A stretch of DNA of 64,000 nucleotides from Pectobacterium brasiliense (GCF_013449685.1 NZ_JACDSF010000001.1:144115-208114); one strand, 5' to 3'; positions 49,369 through 59,361 are shown, numbered from the stretch's first letter. Made by a program: numbers and translations. Notes: a model not told the origin generated them from the letters alone.

Positions 49369-49501
49369 CCATAAAGGCGTAGAGCAACAAAACATTGCGC
49401 TAACGCAAACCGCCCGAATGAGGCATAGCCTAGACTTCCACGCTTGGAAAGCATTTTGGCTGTGCTTGTTTTTTGGTATTCAGGTGGTCTGGAGTTATCC
49501 C

Positions 49502-50167
49502 ATGTTGAAACGTATTTTTGTCACTGGTACTGATACCGCCGTTGGCAAAACGGTGGTATCCAAGGCGCTACTGCAAAAACTGGCGCTGGCAGGCAAATCG
49601 GTTGCGGGCTATAAACCGATAGCAAAAGGGTGCGAAGAGACGGAAGCGGGCCTGCGTAATAAAGACGCACTGTTGCTACAGGCAGCCTCGACGCTCGAAT
49701 TGCCCTATAACATGGTTAACCCTATCGCACTGCGGGAAGATGAAATCAGTGCCAGTGAAAGCACCATTGATTACTGCACGATGACGCAAGGCCTGCGCCA
49801 CATAGGCGAGACGGCGGATATCGTGGTGGTTGAAGGGACAGGCGGATGGCGAACCGTCATGAACGATCTGCGTCCGTATTCCGAATGGGTGGTGCAGGAA
49901 CAACTGCCTGTCGTGCTGGTTGTTGGCATCAAACTGGGCTGCATCAGCCATGCGCTGCTGACTGCACAGGCGATCATCAACGATGGTTTACCGCTGGTCG
50001 GGTGGGTCGCTAACCGTATTAACCCCGGACTGGCGAATTACGCAGAAATCATTCACGTTCTGCGGAAAAAAATTCCGGCACCACAGTTGGGTGAACTGCC
50101 TTACTTGCCACGCGCCGAACAGCGGGATCTCTCGTCTTATATCGATCTTTCTGCCGTCAGTTACTAA
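49502..50167 (+). CDS. bioD2: Dethiobiotin synthetase paralogue BioD2 (YnfK)
   Basis: ATP-dependent carboxylase family making dethiobiotin. From ATG 49502 the protein is 221 aa with the P-loop FVTGTDTAVGKTVVSK (about 6-21), GYKPIAKGCEE and VEGTGGWRTVM. It is a second-copy BioD rather than the one in the bio operon. The start is chosen by the conserved MLKRIFVTGTDT; upstream in-frame residues from 49418 are hydrophobic and out of family. Confidence 0.93.
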   Translation: MLKRIFVTGTDTAVGKTVVSKALLQKLALAGKSVAGYKPIAKGCEETEAGLRNKDALLLQAASTLELPYNMVNPIALREDEISASESTIDYCTMTQGLRHIGETADIVVVEGTGGWRTVMNDLRPYSEWVVQEQLPVVLVVGIKLGCISHALLTAQAIINDGLPLVGWVANRINPGLANYAEIIHVLRKKIPAPQLGELPYLPRAEQRDLSSYIDLSAVSY

Positions 50168-50182
50168 TTTCTTTCCTCTTCT

Positions 50183-50204
50183 ATTCCCGCTTCTCTGCGG
50201 GAAT
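50183..50204 (+). terminator. bioD2 terminator
   Basis: A perfect 8-bp stem ATTCCCGC (50183-50190) / GCGGGAAT (50197-50204), followed by AAATTTTCT. Confidence 0.78.
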
Positions 50205-50269
50205 AAATTTTCTCCGCCACGCCACCTGTTATACTCACAGGCAGTTTTTCTTCTTATCCTGAAAATATA

Positions 50270-51757
50270 ATGAAAACAGAGAATAACCCGCAGCAAACAC
50301 CTGTCCCACATCGCCATTGGATTTTAATTGCCTGTATGTTGGCGATGTTCACGGCCGCGATTGAAGTGACGATTGTCGCCACCGCGCTGCCGACCATCAT
50401 CGCCGACTTAGGCGGGTTTTCCCTATTGGGCTGGGTCTTTGCGGGTTATTTGCTGACGCAGTCGATCAGTATTCCAATTTATGGCCGATTGGCCGATCTG
50501 TATGGCCGCAAAAAGATATTCTTCTTCGGCATGATCGTGTTCCTGCTGGGGTCGATTCTATGCGGATTTTCGACGCAGATGGGCTGGCTGATCGTCTTCC
50601 GTACCTTGCAAGGGCTGGGCGCGGGCGCGATTACGCCGATTGCCTTCACCATTGTTGCAGATGTGTATAGCTCAACCGAGCGCCCGAAAATACAGGGCTA
50701 TTTGTCCAGCGTATGGGGCTTTTCCGCGATTATCGGCCCGCTGCTGGGTGCGTTTATCGTGCAACACTTCAACTGGGCGCTGGTTTTCTGGGTCAACGTG
50801 CCGATTGGGCTGTTCTCCATCTTCCTGCTGGCGCGTTATCTGCCGACGATGAATACTGTGCGCCAGCATCAACTGGACTGGATGGGGGCGTTCTATCTGA
50901 TTGTGTCCGTCGCCAGTTTGCTGATGGCGCTGCTACAGGCTGAGGTGTTTGGCTACTGGGTGATCCCGCTGCTTGCGATCTCCGCCGTGGGCTGCATTCT
51001 GCTGATTCGACAAGAAAAGCGCACGCCGGAGCCGCTGTTTCCACTGGCGCTGTGGCGCAATCGGGTCATTATCGCCGGTAATCTCGGTGGGTTGGTCGTC
51101 GGGGCCGCCATGATGGGCGTGAGTGCCTTTTTGCCAACGTTTATCCAGGGCGTTATGGGTAAAACGCCGCTGGAAGCCGGCAGTATACTGGCGATGATGT
51201 CGATTGGCTGGCCGTTGGCCAGCACGCTGAGCGGGCGCTTAATGCTGTGGACGTCTTACCGGTTTACGGCAATGCTCGGCGGTATTGTGCTGATTATCGG
51301 CAGTCTGACATTGTTAACGGTTCAACCGGACAGCAACCTGATGTGGGCGCGGCTCGCGGCATTTTTGATCGGTTCAGGAATGGGGCTAAGTAGCACCACG
51401 TTTCTGGTATCGATACAAAACTCGGTGGACTACTCCATCCGCGGCATTGCAACGGCCTCTGCCATGTTTACCCGCATGCTGGGTTCCGCACTGGGAACGG
51501 CAATCCTTGGCGCGACGCTGAACATCAGTCTGCACTGGCGGTTGCCGGAAGTGAGCGATCCACTCCAGACGCTGATGGATCCCGCTAAGCGCATCCTGCT
51601 GAGCGTAAACCAGCTCGATACGCTGGCATCGCAAGTCGCCTCGTCTATCCACGGTGTATTTATCGTTTCTGCACTCATCGCGGCTATCACGCTGCTTTCC
51701 GCCAGAATGATCCCCGCGAGCCAGCGACCAGGGCAGGCTGAAACCCGACAAAAATAA
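50270..51757 (+). CDS. MFS drug exporter, DHA2 (14-helix) type
   Basis: A 495-aa protein with about 14 membrane segments. Motifs fit the DHA2/EmrB group: ATALPTIIADLGGFSLLGWV (motif D1), GRLADLYGRKKIFFFGMIVF (motif A, loop 2-3), RTLQGLGAGAITPIAF (motif B) and WGFSAIIGPLLGAFIV (motif C of antiporters). A proton-driven efflux role is inferred. No partner membrane-fusion protein gene is adjacent, so it probably acts alone. Substrate unknown. Confidence 0.88.
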   Translation: MKTENNPQQTPVPHRHWILIACMLAMFTAAIEVTIVATALPTIIADLGGFSLLGWVFAGYLLTQSISIPIYGRLADLYGRKKIFFFGMIVFLLGSILCGFSTQMGWLIVFRTLQGLGAGAITPIAFTIVADVYSSTERPKIQGYLSSVWGFSAIIGPLLGAFIVQHFNWALVFWVNVPIGLFSIFLLARYLPTMNTVRQHQLDWMGAFYLIVSVASLLMALLQAEVFGYWVIPLLAISAVGCILLIRQEKRTPEPLFPLALWRNRVIIAGNLGGLVVGAAMMGVSAFLPTFIQGVMGKTPLEAGSILAMMSIGWPLASTLSGRLMLWTSYRFTAMLGGIVLIIGSLTLLTVQPDSNLMWARLAAFLIGSGMGLSSTTFLVSIQNSVDYSIRGIATASAMFTRMLGSALGTAILGATLNISLHWRLPEVSDPLQTLMDPAKRILLSVNQLDTLASQVASSIHGVFIVSALIAAITLLSARMIPASQRPGQAETRQK

Positions 51758-51776
51758 CGGAAAGAGAAAAGGGGAA

Positions 51777-51798
51777 ACCCACGCCAGAAGGCGTGGGT
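51777..51798 (-). terminator. Terminator between the DHA2 exporter and ynfB
   Basis: A perfect 9-bp stem ACCCACGCC (51777-51785) / GGCGTGGGT (51790-51798), loop AGAA, with a T/C-rich tract on the minus-strand side. Confidence 0.82.
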
Positions 51799-51804
51799 GA
51801 AAAA

Positions 51805-52155
51805 TCAGGGGGTAACGGGGCGGCCACTGCGGCGGTCGAGACAGCGTTCTGTCGTGCTTTCCCAGTAAGCATTGACGTTATAGCTGGCGTTGCATTTTTC
51901 ACGCCCATCAATCGCTTTTTCCGTTTTATCGAATTCTTTCTCAACGCGGTTATTCACTTTATTACGTAGCGAACGGGTTGAATCCCATTGATCTTTGCTT
52001 TGACGCGCGGCTTCTTTCGATAACGTGCTGTCGCCGGAATCAACAATGATGTGGCGCGTATCTGCCAGTGCGGCAGGCTGCCAGGCAGCAGAAACGATAA
52101 CCAAAGAAAGCGGGATGAGAGCCCGAATCAGAGAAGAAAAAAAGTAGTGGTTCAT
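51805..52155 (-). CDS. ynfB: YnfB, DUF1283 exported protein
   Basis: A 116-aa protein with a signal peptide ending PAALA (about residue 31). The mature part matches the DUF1283 family: IIVDSGDSTLSKEAARQSKD, RSLRNKVNNRVEKEFDK and YWESTTERCLDRRSGRPVTP. Two cysteines (KCNAS and RCLDR) may pair. Periplasmic, function unknown. Convergent with the DHA2 exporter. Confidence 0.9.
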   Translation of the reverse strand: MNHYFFSSLIRALIPLSLVIVSAAWQPAALADTRHIIVDSGDSTLSKEAARQSKDQWDSTRSLRNKVNNRVEKEFDKTEKAIDGREKCNASYNVNAYWESTTERCLDRRSGRPVTP

Positions 52156-52391
52156 GTTTCACCTTGACAGAACGAATGATAAAAACAAACGCCGGTGCCG
52201 CAGAACGATAAAGCGCACGGCAAGCGATAGACAATAAAAGACGACCGCCGTTCCCTGTAACCTCCGCGCGTTGTGCAAAGAGGAAGGTTACCTATAGCGA
52301 GAAGTATACATCCTTCGCTTCAACGGCACTATAACCACCAGTATTTGGAACCACGCAGTATCTGGCAAACTCCGGTGTGTAACGCGATAGA

Positions 52392-52419
52392 AAAGGGCAT
52401 GAAACCCTGTTCATGCCCT
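52392..52419 (-). terminator. ydfG terminator
   Basis: A perfect 11-bp stem AAGGGCATGAA (52392-52402) / TTCATGCCCTT (52409-52419) with a 6-base loop, then TTTTCTAT on the minus strand. Confidence 0.85.
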
Positions 52420-52442
52420 TAATTCTTGTGTTTCAGTAATAA

Positions 52443-53192
52443 TTAGCCTTCGCGGTGTACGCTTAACCCAGCAAAAGACTGGCTGACCGGCATCATTTCC
52501 AGCGTATTGATATTGACGTGTGCTGGCAGGGTGGCTACCCAGAAAACGGCTTCGGATACATCTTCGGCGGTCAGCGGCGTCGTGTTGTCATAGGTTTTAC
52601 TGACTTTGTCATCGTTACCTTTAAAACGCACGGCCGAGAACTCAGTTCCACCGACCAAACCCGGTTCGATATTCGTTACGCGGATGCGGGTACCAGACAG
52701 ATCGGCACGTAATCCCAGGCTAAACTGCTGTACGAACGCTTTGCTGGCACCGTAGACGTTACCACCGGCATATGGCCAGTTTCCCGCGGTAGAACCGATA
52801 TTGATGACGTGACCGATATTACGTTCCACCATGGCGGGCAGCAGCGCGCGCGTCATGAATACCAGCCCTTTGTTGTTGGTATCGATCATGTTTTCCCAAT
52901 CGTCTACCGAGGCTTTATGAGCAGGCTCCAGACCCAGCGCCAGTCCGGCGTTGTTCACCAGCACATCAATTGTCCGCCATTCGGCTGGCAGGGCAGCAAC
53001 GGCTTGTTCAATCGCCTGACGGTCGCGTACATCTAATTTTAACGGATACAGTGCATCACCCAGTTCCGCCTTTAGCGCATCAAGGCGTTCCTGACGGCGG
53101 CCGGTCGCGATCACTTTATGGCCTGCACTAATGAATTTACGCGTAATTGACTCACCAAACCCAGCCGTTGCGCCGGTAACAAAAATAATCAT
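52443..53192 (-). CDS. ydfG: NADP-dependent 3-hydroxy acid dehydrogenase YdfG
   Basis: SDR enzyme, 249 aa, that oxidises serine, allo-threonine and 3-hydroxy acids and can reduce malonic semialdehyde. IFVTGATAGFGESITRKF is the nucleotide-binding motif, DVLVNNAGLALG and YGASKAF (catalytic Tyr-Lys) follow, and NIEPGLVGGTEFSAVRFKG closes the substrate pocket. Very close to E. coli YdfG over its length. Confidence 0.95.
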   Translation of the reverse strand: MIIFVTGATAGFGESITRKFISAGHKVIATGRRQERLDALKAELGDALYPLKLDVRDRQAIEQAVAALPAEWRTIDVLVNNAGLALGLEPAHKASVDDWENMIDTNNKGLVFMTRALLPAMVERNIGHVINIGSTAGNWPYAGGNVYGASKAFVQQFSLGLRADLSGTRIRVTNIEPGLVGGTEFSAVRFKGNDDKVSKTYDNTTPLTAEDVSEAVFWVATLPAHVNINTLEMMPVSQSFAGLSVHREG

Positions 53193-53531
53193 GCTCTTAT
53201 TTCTCCCTGACTGTTTTCATATTTTACTTGTGCCTGATATCAATATAAATAATGAAAGGCATGCGATCATTTAGCCGCGCAATTCCCCGTGGGTCAAGCG
53301 TTACTCCGGTTTCAACGATACGGTTCAGGAATCATTGCCCCTCAGAACGAGAGGAGAATGTTGTCCACGGTTGTGCGGCATCCCATCAGTAAGTCTCATG
53401 ATCGAGTAACGATCCGTCGAGATCGCTGAACATAATCAGCTTCGTATTATGTGTTTATATGGATTCTCCATGTTTTATCGTGGATAGACAGAGAGTAATG
53501 ATCCGGCTATTTTTCGGCAGGCTGATGAGCA
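53193..53531. other. Gene-free interval between ydfG and the GlxA-type regulator
   Basis: No gene or recognisable site was found in 339 bp beyond the expected ydfG promoter near 53200-53260. Both flanking genes read on the minus strand. Confidence 0.4.
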
Positions 53532-54506
53532 TCAGCGGACGCTGCTTTTATCCTGAAACGTTTTACGCCAGTCGGTCGGGCTAACGCTAAAACGCTGCTT
53601 GAATTGCTGTCGAAAGGTTACTACTGACTGAAAACCCACGCTATCCGCAATCGCTTCGATGGAGTGAGAAGTCGATTCCAGCAATGCCTGGCTATGATGG
53701 AGCCGTTCCGCCGTTAACCAATCGCTAACCGTCATGCCTGTGGCTCGGAAGAAATGTCGGGTAAATGTCCTGCGACTCATTTGCACATGGCTTGCCAATG
53801 CATCCAACGTGTGGGGGGAACAGAGATGGCTGCGCAGATAGTCCAGCATCTGATTGATTTTACTATCCCGCGTATTTTCCGGCACAGGATGTTCGATAAA
53901 CTGTGCCTGCCCACCTTCACGATAAGGCGGGATCACCAGACGGCGGGCAGCGCGGTTAGCGATAGCGCTGCCGCAATGTTGACGAACCAGATAAAGGCAG
54001 CAGTCTATTGCCGCTACCGTGCCCGCAGACGTAATCAGATGTTCGTCTTCGACATAGAGCGCGTTGGTATCCAACTGCACATGAAGAAAGCGGGCGATAA
54101 AATCCTGCTCAAACGCCCAATGTGTCGAGGCGCGGCGGCCATCTAGCAACCCGGCATAAGCCAGAACATAAGTCCCCAAACATAATCCTGCGATCTGTGC
54201 TTTGCGGGCTTCGGCAATGCGTAACGCATCCAGAAGCGGTGCAGAAGGGCGCGTTTCTGGATGGCTCCAGTGCGGGACTACGATAAGGTCGGCTTTTTCC
54301 AACGCGGAAAATCCGTGTTCAACGTTGATAGAAAATCCGTGTTCTGATGCCACCATGCCTGGTTTTTCTGCACAGAAAAAGAGCTCAAATTGTTTTTCTT
54401 CATAGAGCATGTCGCTGAAAACCATGCTCGGTATGGATAAATGAAACGGGCTAAAATTCTCGGAGACAACCACCGCAACGGTTAGCACAGCCATAATAGC
54501 CCTCAT
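53532..54506 (-). CDS. GlxA-type regulator: DJ-1/PfpI domain plus AraC helix-turn-helix
   Basis: A 324-aa two-domain regulator. The N-terminal DJ-1/PfpI-like domain has AQIAGLCLGTYVLAYAGLLDGRRASTHW (split as AQIAGLCLGTYVLAYAG and LLDGRRASTHW), with Cys in the nucleophile-elbow position. The AraC-type HTH follows: LASHVQMSRRTFTRHFF and IEAIADSVGFQSVVTFRQQF. It resembles FtrA/GlxA-family regulators. It lies 33 bp downstream of the MBL-fold gene on the same strand, so it probably shares that transcript and may control it. Confidence 0.85.
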   Translation of the reverse strand: MRAIMAVLTVAVVVSENFSPFHLSIPSMVFSDMLYEEKQFELFFCAEKPGMVASEHGFSINVEHGFSALEKADLIVVPHWSHPETRPSAPLLDALRIAEARKAQIAGLCLGTYVLAYAGLLDGRRASTHWAFEQDFIARFLHVQLDTNALYVEDEHLITSAGTVAAIDCCLYLVRQHCGSAIANRAARRLVIPPYREGGQAQFIEHPVPENTRDSKINQMLDYLRSHLCSPHTLDALASHVQMSRRTFTRHFFRATGMTVSDWLTAERLHHSQALLESTSHSIEAIADSVGFQSVVTFRQQFKQRFSVSPTDWRKTFQDKSSVR

Positions 54507-54539
54507 TAAATCATCAATAGGTTCTGGTTATTACCCAGT

Positions 54540-55316
54540 TCAGAATTGTACGCTTTCGCCATCGTTCGGTACGTGCGCGACGGACTGAAGTTTTTCTTCG
54601 TGCAAATAGTCACGCAGTTCAGCACGACTCAGAAGGCAATGGTTCACCGCTTCCATATGCGTTGCGACTATCGCCGCATTGGGTACAAGCTGATGCACAC
54701 GTCGTACATCTTCTTTTCCCATGATAATAGAACCGAAGCTGGGAATAACCGCATTGCCAATATTCAGCGCCACCACATCGGGCGTGTGATGAGTCAGTGC
54801 AGCTATAACATGCTGATTCCAGACAGTATCGCCCGCCAGATAAAACGATTTTTCATAGGCATGTCGAAAGACAATCCCGCAGACATCACCCAGTCGTTCC
54901 GCCATCTGTGGATTAGCATAGGTTTCATCAGAACCATGTTGGCCGGATGTTTTGATCAGCGTTATGCCGTCGTATTCCGTCTGCTCACCCAATACACGTA
55001 CGGAGGTAAACCCCGCCTGCCGAATGATGTCAGCATCCTGCGCATTTTGGCTGAAGATCGGCATCGTTTTCGGGATAGCGTCGATGGCTGCATCATCCCA
55101 ATGGTCGAGGTGCGTATGCGTCACAAGCACGGCATCAACATCCAGAATTGACGCCATAGGCATAGGAAGATCGACCAGTGGATTACGCAGATGCGCATTT
55201 GCCGTTCCCGGGAAGCCGGGATAGGTCGCCTTTGGTGCCAGCATCGGGTCAATCAGAAACGTTTTACCACCAAATTCCAGTCGTAATGTCGCATTGCGAA
55301 TCTGCGTTATTTTCAT
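54540..55316 (-). CDS. MBL-fold metal-dependent hydrolase
   Basis: Metallo-beta-lactamase-fold enzyme of 258 aa, with the zinc motif HTHLDH at residues 67-72. Other family strands include EFGGKTFLIDPMLAPK, TSGQHGSD, FYLAGDTVWN and ATHMEAVNHC. It resembles the UlaG/UPF0173 type of predicted lactonase or phosphodiesterase. The substrate is unknown. Promoter presumably in the 246-bp divergent gap to pptA. Confidence 0.82.
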   Translation of the reverse strand: MKITQIRNATLRLEFGGKTFLIDPMLAPKATYPGFPGTANAHLRNPLVDLPMPMASILDVDAVLVTHTHLDHWDDAAIDAIPKTMPIFSQNAQDADIIRQAGFTSVRVLGEQTEYDGITLIKTSGQHGSDETYANPQMAERLGDVCGIVFRHAYEKSFYLAGDTVWNQHVIAALTHHTPDVVALNIGNAVIPSFGSIIMGKEDVRRVHQLVPNAAIVATHMEAVNHCLLSRAELRDYLHEEKLQSVAHVPNDGESVQF

Positions 55317-55562
55317 CTTATTGCTCCTATCTCCGGTTAACTGGCAGCGCTGTTACACGCCAAACAGGAACAGTATAAGAATCTGGCAGATCGCTAACAG
55401 TGGCCTGAATGACACACTTCGATGAGTTTAGGCCAATTTTTCTCAAGCAGATTGTTTATCATCGGACGAACTACCCTATTGCCGTCTTTATGCACACTAG
55501 CTATCTTAACTGACTCGCTATATTAACCAATGTACTGTTTCATCACTGAAAAGGACCATCTC

Positions 55563-55793
55563 ATGCCCCATATTGATGTCAAACACTTCCCAAGAAATCT
55601 ATCTGAAGAAGAGAAGAAAGCCGTCGCGGAAGATCTTGCTGCGGTCCTGAAGAAGCACTTCGGTTCTTCCGACGAATCGCTTTCTGTCGCGTTGAACGAA
55701 ATCCAGCCGGAGCGCTGGAAAGATGACGTTTACGACCTGTTTATCAAACCGCAGTTGGATACGTTGCCGAAAAAACCGGGATATTCGTATTAA
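55563..55793 (+). CDS. pptA: 4-oxalocrotonate tautomerase family protein (PptA-like)
   Basis: A small tautomerase of 76 aa, starting MPHIDVKHFPRNLS; after Met removal Pro becomes the catalytic N-terminus. LNEIQPERWKDDVYDLFI and KKPGYSY match the YdcE/PptA group. The ATG at 55563 is required to expose the Pro; an upstream in-frame start at 55530 would bury it. Physiological substrate unknown. Confidence 0.88.
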   Translation: MPHIDVKHFPRNLSEEEKKAVAEDLAAVLKKHFGSSDESLSVALNEIQPERWKDDVYDLFIKPQLDTLPKKPGYSY

Positions 55794-55832
55794 TTTGCCG
55801 CGCATCCATACGGTCAGAAAACTCAGTAATAA

Positions 55833-55867
55833 AAAAGCCGATAACCTGTTAAGTGTTATCGGCTTTT
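55833..55867. terminator. Bidirectional terminator between pptA and ddc
   Basis: A perfect 13-bp stem AAAAGCCGATAAC (55833-55845) / GTTATCGGCTTTT (55855-55867), with A's on the left and T's on the right, serving both convergent genes. Confidence 0.92.
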
Positions 55868-55895
55868 CACCATGCGGTACGGTAAAGCAGGGGAA

Positions 55896-57407
55896 TTACG
55901 CGGTCAGCAGAGGCTGTGCCGTGCTTTCAACCAGATCCAGCAGAACTTTGACATCGTCCAGGCTGACCGTTGGGTTCAGCAACGTCAGTTTCAGGCAGGT
56001 AACACCGTTAAATTCGGTGACACCTACGTTGGCACGACCTGATTCCAGCAATGCATCGCCAATACGTTGGTTAAGCAGTGCGATAGTCGCGTCATCCGCT
56101 GCCACTAGCTGTTGAGGGCGGAAACGGAACAGAACGCTAGCCAACTGTGGCTGCATCACCAATTCCAGCGAAGCATGTTCATCCACATACTGTGCAACCT
56201 GTTGCGCCAGCGTAACGCCGTGATCGATGATCGCCGCATACTGCTGTTGGCCCAGTGCTTCCAGACCCATCCACAGTTTCAGCGCATCAAAACGACGCGT
56301 CGTCTGCAATGATTTCGACACCAGATTAGGGACGCCCTGTGCTTCATCGAACTCAGAATTCAGGTAAGCCGCCTGATAGCGCATCAACTCATAGTGACGC
56401 GCTTCTTTCAACAAGAAAGCGCCGCAGCTGATGGTCTGGAAGAATTGTTTGTGGAAATCCAACGTAATGGAATCCACCAATTCAATGCCGTCCAGATAAT
56501 CGCGATACTTCTCGGACAGCAGCAGTGCGCCGCCCCAGGCTGCATCAACGTGTACCCAAATCTGATGCTCTGCCGCCAGTGTTGCAATCGCCCGTAAAGG
56601 ATCGATCGCACCCGCGTCAGTGGTACCGGCCGTCGCGACAATCGCCAGAATCTGTTCGCCGTTGGCCTTGGCCTGCGCCACTTTCTCCGCTAAATCGTTC
56701 AGATCCATCCGCGCGAAGCGATCGGTTTTCACCAGCGTAACGCATTGATAACCCAGACCCAGTAAAGCCATGTTCTTTTGCACCGAGAAATGGGCATTTT
56801 CGGAACAGAACACTTTAATTTTCTTCAGGTTACCAACCAATCCATCCTGCTGGATCGAATGTCCCTGACGGGCAAAAAAGGCATCACGCGCCAGCATCAG
56901 TCCCATCAGATTACTCTGGGTGCCACCACTGGTGAACACACCCGCATCGCCAGACTGATAGCCAACCTGAGTACGCAGCCACTCAATCAGCTTCATCTCA
57001 ATGATGGTCGCAGACGGGCTTTGATCCCAAGAGTCCATGCTCTGGTTCGTGGCGTTAATCAAGACTTCCGCCGCCTGACTGACCACCAAACTCGGGCAGT
57101 GCAGGTGAGCGACGCACTGTGGGTGATGCACCGACAGGCTGTCTTTCAAAAAGTACTCAATCGCACGCTCGATAGCGGCCTGGTTACCCAGGCCCTGCGG
57201 ATTAAAATCCAGCGTGATGCGTTCACGCAGTTCAGCAACGGTTTTGCCCTGATACATTTCAGGCTGTTGCAGCCACTGTATGACGGCTTGGCTACTCTGC
57301 GTAATCGCTTCCTGATAGGCTTCGATACTCTGTGCAGAAGAGGCCAGAATCGGGTTGATTTTTGTTTCCACTGTTTCTGCTTCCACTAATTGGGACATCG
57401 TGGTCAT
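55896..57407 (-). CDS. ddc: L-2,4-diaminobutyrate decarboxylase
   Basis: PLP enzyme of the group II decarboxylases that converts diaminobutyrate to 1,3-diaminopropane. Of 503 aa, HCPSLVVSQAAEVLINATNQ and GVFTSGGTQSNLMGLM are typical. HVDAAWGGALLLSEKYRDYL holds the Asp pairing with the cofactor. LDFHKQFFQTISCGAFL carries the PLP lysine. It lies directly behind dat, whose product is its substrate. The ATG at 57407 has GGAG close by; GTG 57416 and ATG 57398 are alternatives. Confidence 0.93.
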   Translation of the reverse strand: MTTMSQLVEAETVETKINPILASSAQSIEAYQEAITQSSQAVIQWLQQPEMYQGKTVAELRERITLDFNPQGLGNQAAIERAIEYFLKDSLSVHHPQCVAHLHCPSLVVSQAAEVLINATNQSMDSWDQSPSATIIEMKLIEWLRTQVGYQSGDAGVFTSGGTQSNLMGLMLARDAFFARQGHSIQQDGLVGNLKKIKVFCSENAHFSVQKNMALLGLGYQCVTLVKTDRFARMDLNDLAEKVAQAKANGEQILAIVATAGTTDAGAIDPLRAIATLAAEHQIWVHVDAAWGGALLLSEKYRDYLDGIELVDSITLDFHKQFFQTISCGAFLLKEARHYELMRYQAAYLNSEFDEAQGVPNLVSKSLQTTRRFDALKLWMGLEALGQQQYAAIIDHGVTLAQQVAQYVDEHASLELVMQPQLASVLFRFRPQQLVAADDATIALLNQRIGDALLESGRANVGVTEFNGVTCLKLTLLNPTVSLDDVKVLLDLVESTAQPLLTA

Positions 57408-57416
57408 TCGCTCCAC

Positions 57417-58799
57417 TCAGACTGGCTTCACGCCAGCAGACAGCAGGGCGTTTTCAAATTTATCCAGGAAGATTTCCAATTCAGCATTGCTGATCAGCAG
57501 GGAAGGCAGCAGACGCAGCACGCAACCATGACGGCCACCGCGCTCCAGAATCAGACCCGTTTCAAAGCATTTTTTCTGCAACAGGGCAGACAGTTCGCCG
57601 TCAGCCGGGTAGCAACCCATGTGATCCTGCGCTTCGTCAGGCTTAACAATCTCAATCCCGATCATTAATCCCAGACCGCGAATGTGGCCGATCACCGGAT
57701 AACGTTTTTGCAGTTCAGCCAGTTTGGCTTTCAGCCATTCACCTTGCTCAGCGACTTTGTTTGCAACCTGATTGTCTTTGAGGTGCTTCAACGTCGTCAG
57801 GCCGGTTGCCATCGCCAGTTGGTTACCACGGAAGGTACCGGTATGGTGGCCCGGTGACCAGGCATCGAACTGCTTCTTGATACCCAGTACAGCTAATGGC
57901 AAGCCGCCACCTACTGCTTTAGACATCACGATGATATCTGGCTCAATGCCAGCGTGTTCAAAGGCAAAGAATTTACCCGTACGAGCAAAACCAGCCTGAA
58001 CTTCGTCGATGATCAACAGAATGCCGTGTTCCTGCGTGACTTTACGGATGCGTTGCAACCACTCGACAGGTGCCGGGTTAACGCCGCCTTCGCCCTGAAC
58101 GGCTTCCAGAATGACCGCCGCAGGTTTGCGTACGCCACTCTCAACGTCGTTGATCAGGTTTTCAAAGTAGTAGGTCAATGCTTTAATGCCAGCTTCACCG
58201 CCAATACCCAGCGGGCAGCGGTACTGGTGCGGATAAGGCATAAACTGGACTTCAGGCATCATGCCGTCGACCGCTTCTTTCGGCGACAGGTTACCCGTTA
58301 CCGACAGCGCGCCATGCGTCATGCCGTGGTAGCCACCGGAGAAGCTGATCACACCAGCACGACCGGTGTATTTTTTTGCCAGTTTCAGCGCAGCTTCAAC
58401 AGCATCGGCACCAGAAGGGCCCGTAAACTGGAGGCAGTACTCTTTGCCTTGGCCAGGCAGTAAGGAAAGCAGATACTCGGAGAACTGATCTTTCAACGGC
58501 GTTGTCAGATCAAGGGTATGTAACGGCAAGCCGCTAGTAATGACACGTTGGATGCTTTGCAGCACGTCAGGATGGTTATGTCCAAGCGCCAGCGTTCCCG
58601 CTCCGGCCAGACAATCAAGATATTGATTATTCTCAACATCGGTGATCCACACGCCTTCGGCTTTCGCAATTGCCAGAGGCAATTTGCGTGGATAACTCCT
58701 CACGTTCGATTCAAATTCAGCTTGTCTTGCCAAATAGGTTTCATTGTTTCCGTTTAATGAATTCGCACCTAAACTGTCAATACGGACTTTATCCGTCAT
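57417..58799 (-). CDS. dat: Diaminobutyrate-2-oxoglutarate aminotransferase
   Basis: Class III PLP aminotransferase making L-2,4-diaminobutyrate from aspartate semialdehyde with glutamate. The 460-aa protein has [58 protein letters not shown] and the lysine in [15 protein letters not shown]. The start at 58799 (or ATG 58802) is supported by AGGAGAG; an upstream frame to 58907 adds a spurious hydrophobic stretch. dat-ddc forms a two-gene operon for 1,3-diaminopropane. Confidence 0.94.
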   Translation of the reverse strand: MTDKVRIDSLGANSLNGNNETYLARQAEFESNVRSYPRKLPLAIAKAEGVWITDVENNQYLDCLAGAGTLALGHNHPDVLQSIQRVITSGLPLHTLDLTTPLKDQFSEYLLSLLPGQGKEYCLQFTGPSGADAVEAALKLAKKYTGRAGVISFSGGYHGMTHGALSVTGNLSPKEAVDGMMPEVQFMPYPHQYRCPLGIGGEAGIKALTYYFENLINDVESGVRKPAAVILEAVQGEGGVNPAPVEWLQRIRKVTQEHGILLIIDEVQAGFARTGKFFAFEHAGIEPDIIVMSKAVGGGLPLAVLGIKKQFDAWSPGHHTGTFRGNQLAMATGLTTLKHLKDNQVANKVAEQGEWLKAKLAELQKRYPVIGHIRGLGLMIGIEIVKPDEAQDHMGCYPADGELSALLQKKCFETGLILERGGRHGCVLRLLPSLLISNAELEIFLDKFENALLSAGVKPV

Positions 58800-58907
58800 C
58801 ATATCTCTCCTACAACCGTGGGCTCGCAGGCAACCACAGTTGAATAAATGAATTAAACACATAACGACTATAAGAAAAACGCGGCCAATATAGGTTTTTT
58901 CAGTCAC

Positions 58908-59361
58908 CGACTCAATGATTTATTTCGTTTCGAAACTTTTATTTTTTCACATAAAAATCAACTAGTTGATTGAATTTCCACGAATCATGATGTCATAGCT
59001 ACTTTACATGCTTATTAAATAAGCAAAAAAATCCTCCTGCCACTGGGAGAAAAACGAACAGGAAGATGGATAATCACACAGCAAACTTCTCGTCAAATAC
59101 CTTATGCCAAGATCATTTCTCATGCATGAATATCAAGAAAAATACCTATTTATCATGATATTGCATGATAATTTCGCGGCACAGGTAAAAAGTCATATGC
59201 CGTTCCATCGCTGGTGACTGCCCATATCGCATTTTATTATCGAGCATGCACAACGGGTTGAACGATTCCTGTGGCATTTATCGACATTAACGATCAGATT
59301 ACAAGAGTGGGCAAGGCGTGCCAGTAGGCGGTAAGGTTTTTGAAATTTAAGTATTAAAAAA
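58908..59361. promoter_or_regulatory. dat upstream region with palindromes
   Basis: About 450 bp without a gene. Near dat lies a perfect 16-bp palindrome AATCAACTAGTTGATT (58956-58971) and GTTTCGAAAC (58927-58936), candidate operator sites. Further on, TATCATGATA (59151-59160) is another palindrome in AT-rich DNA with repeated CATGAT motifs. The regulator is unknown. Confidence 0.45.
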
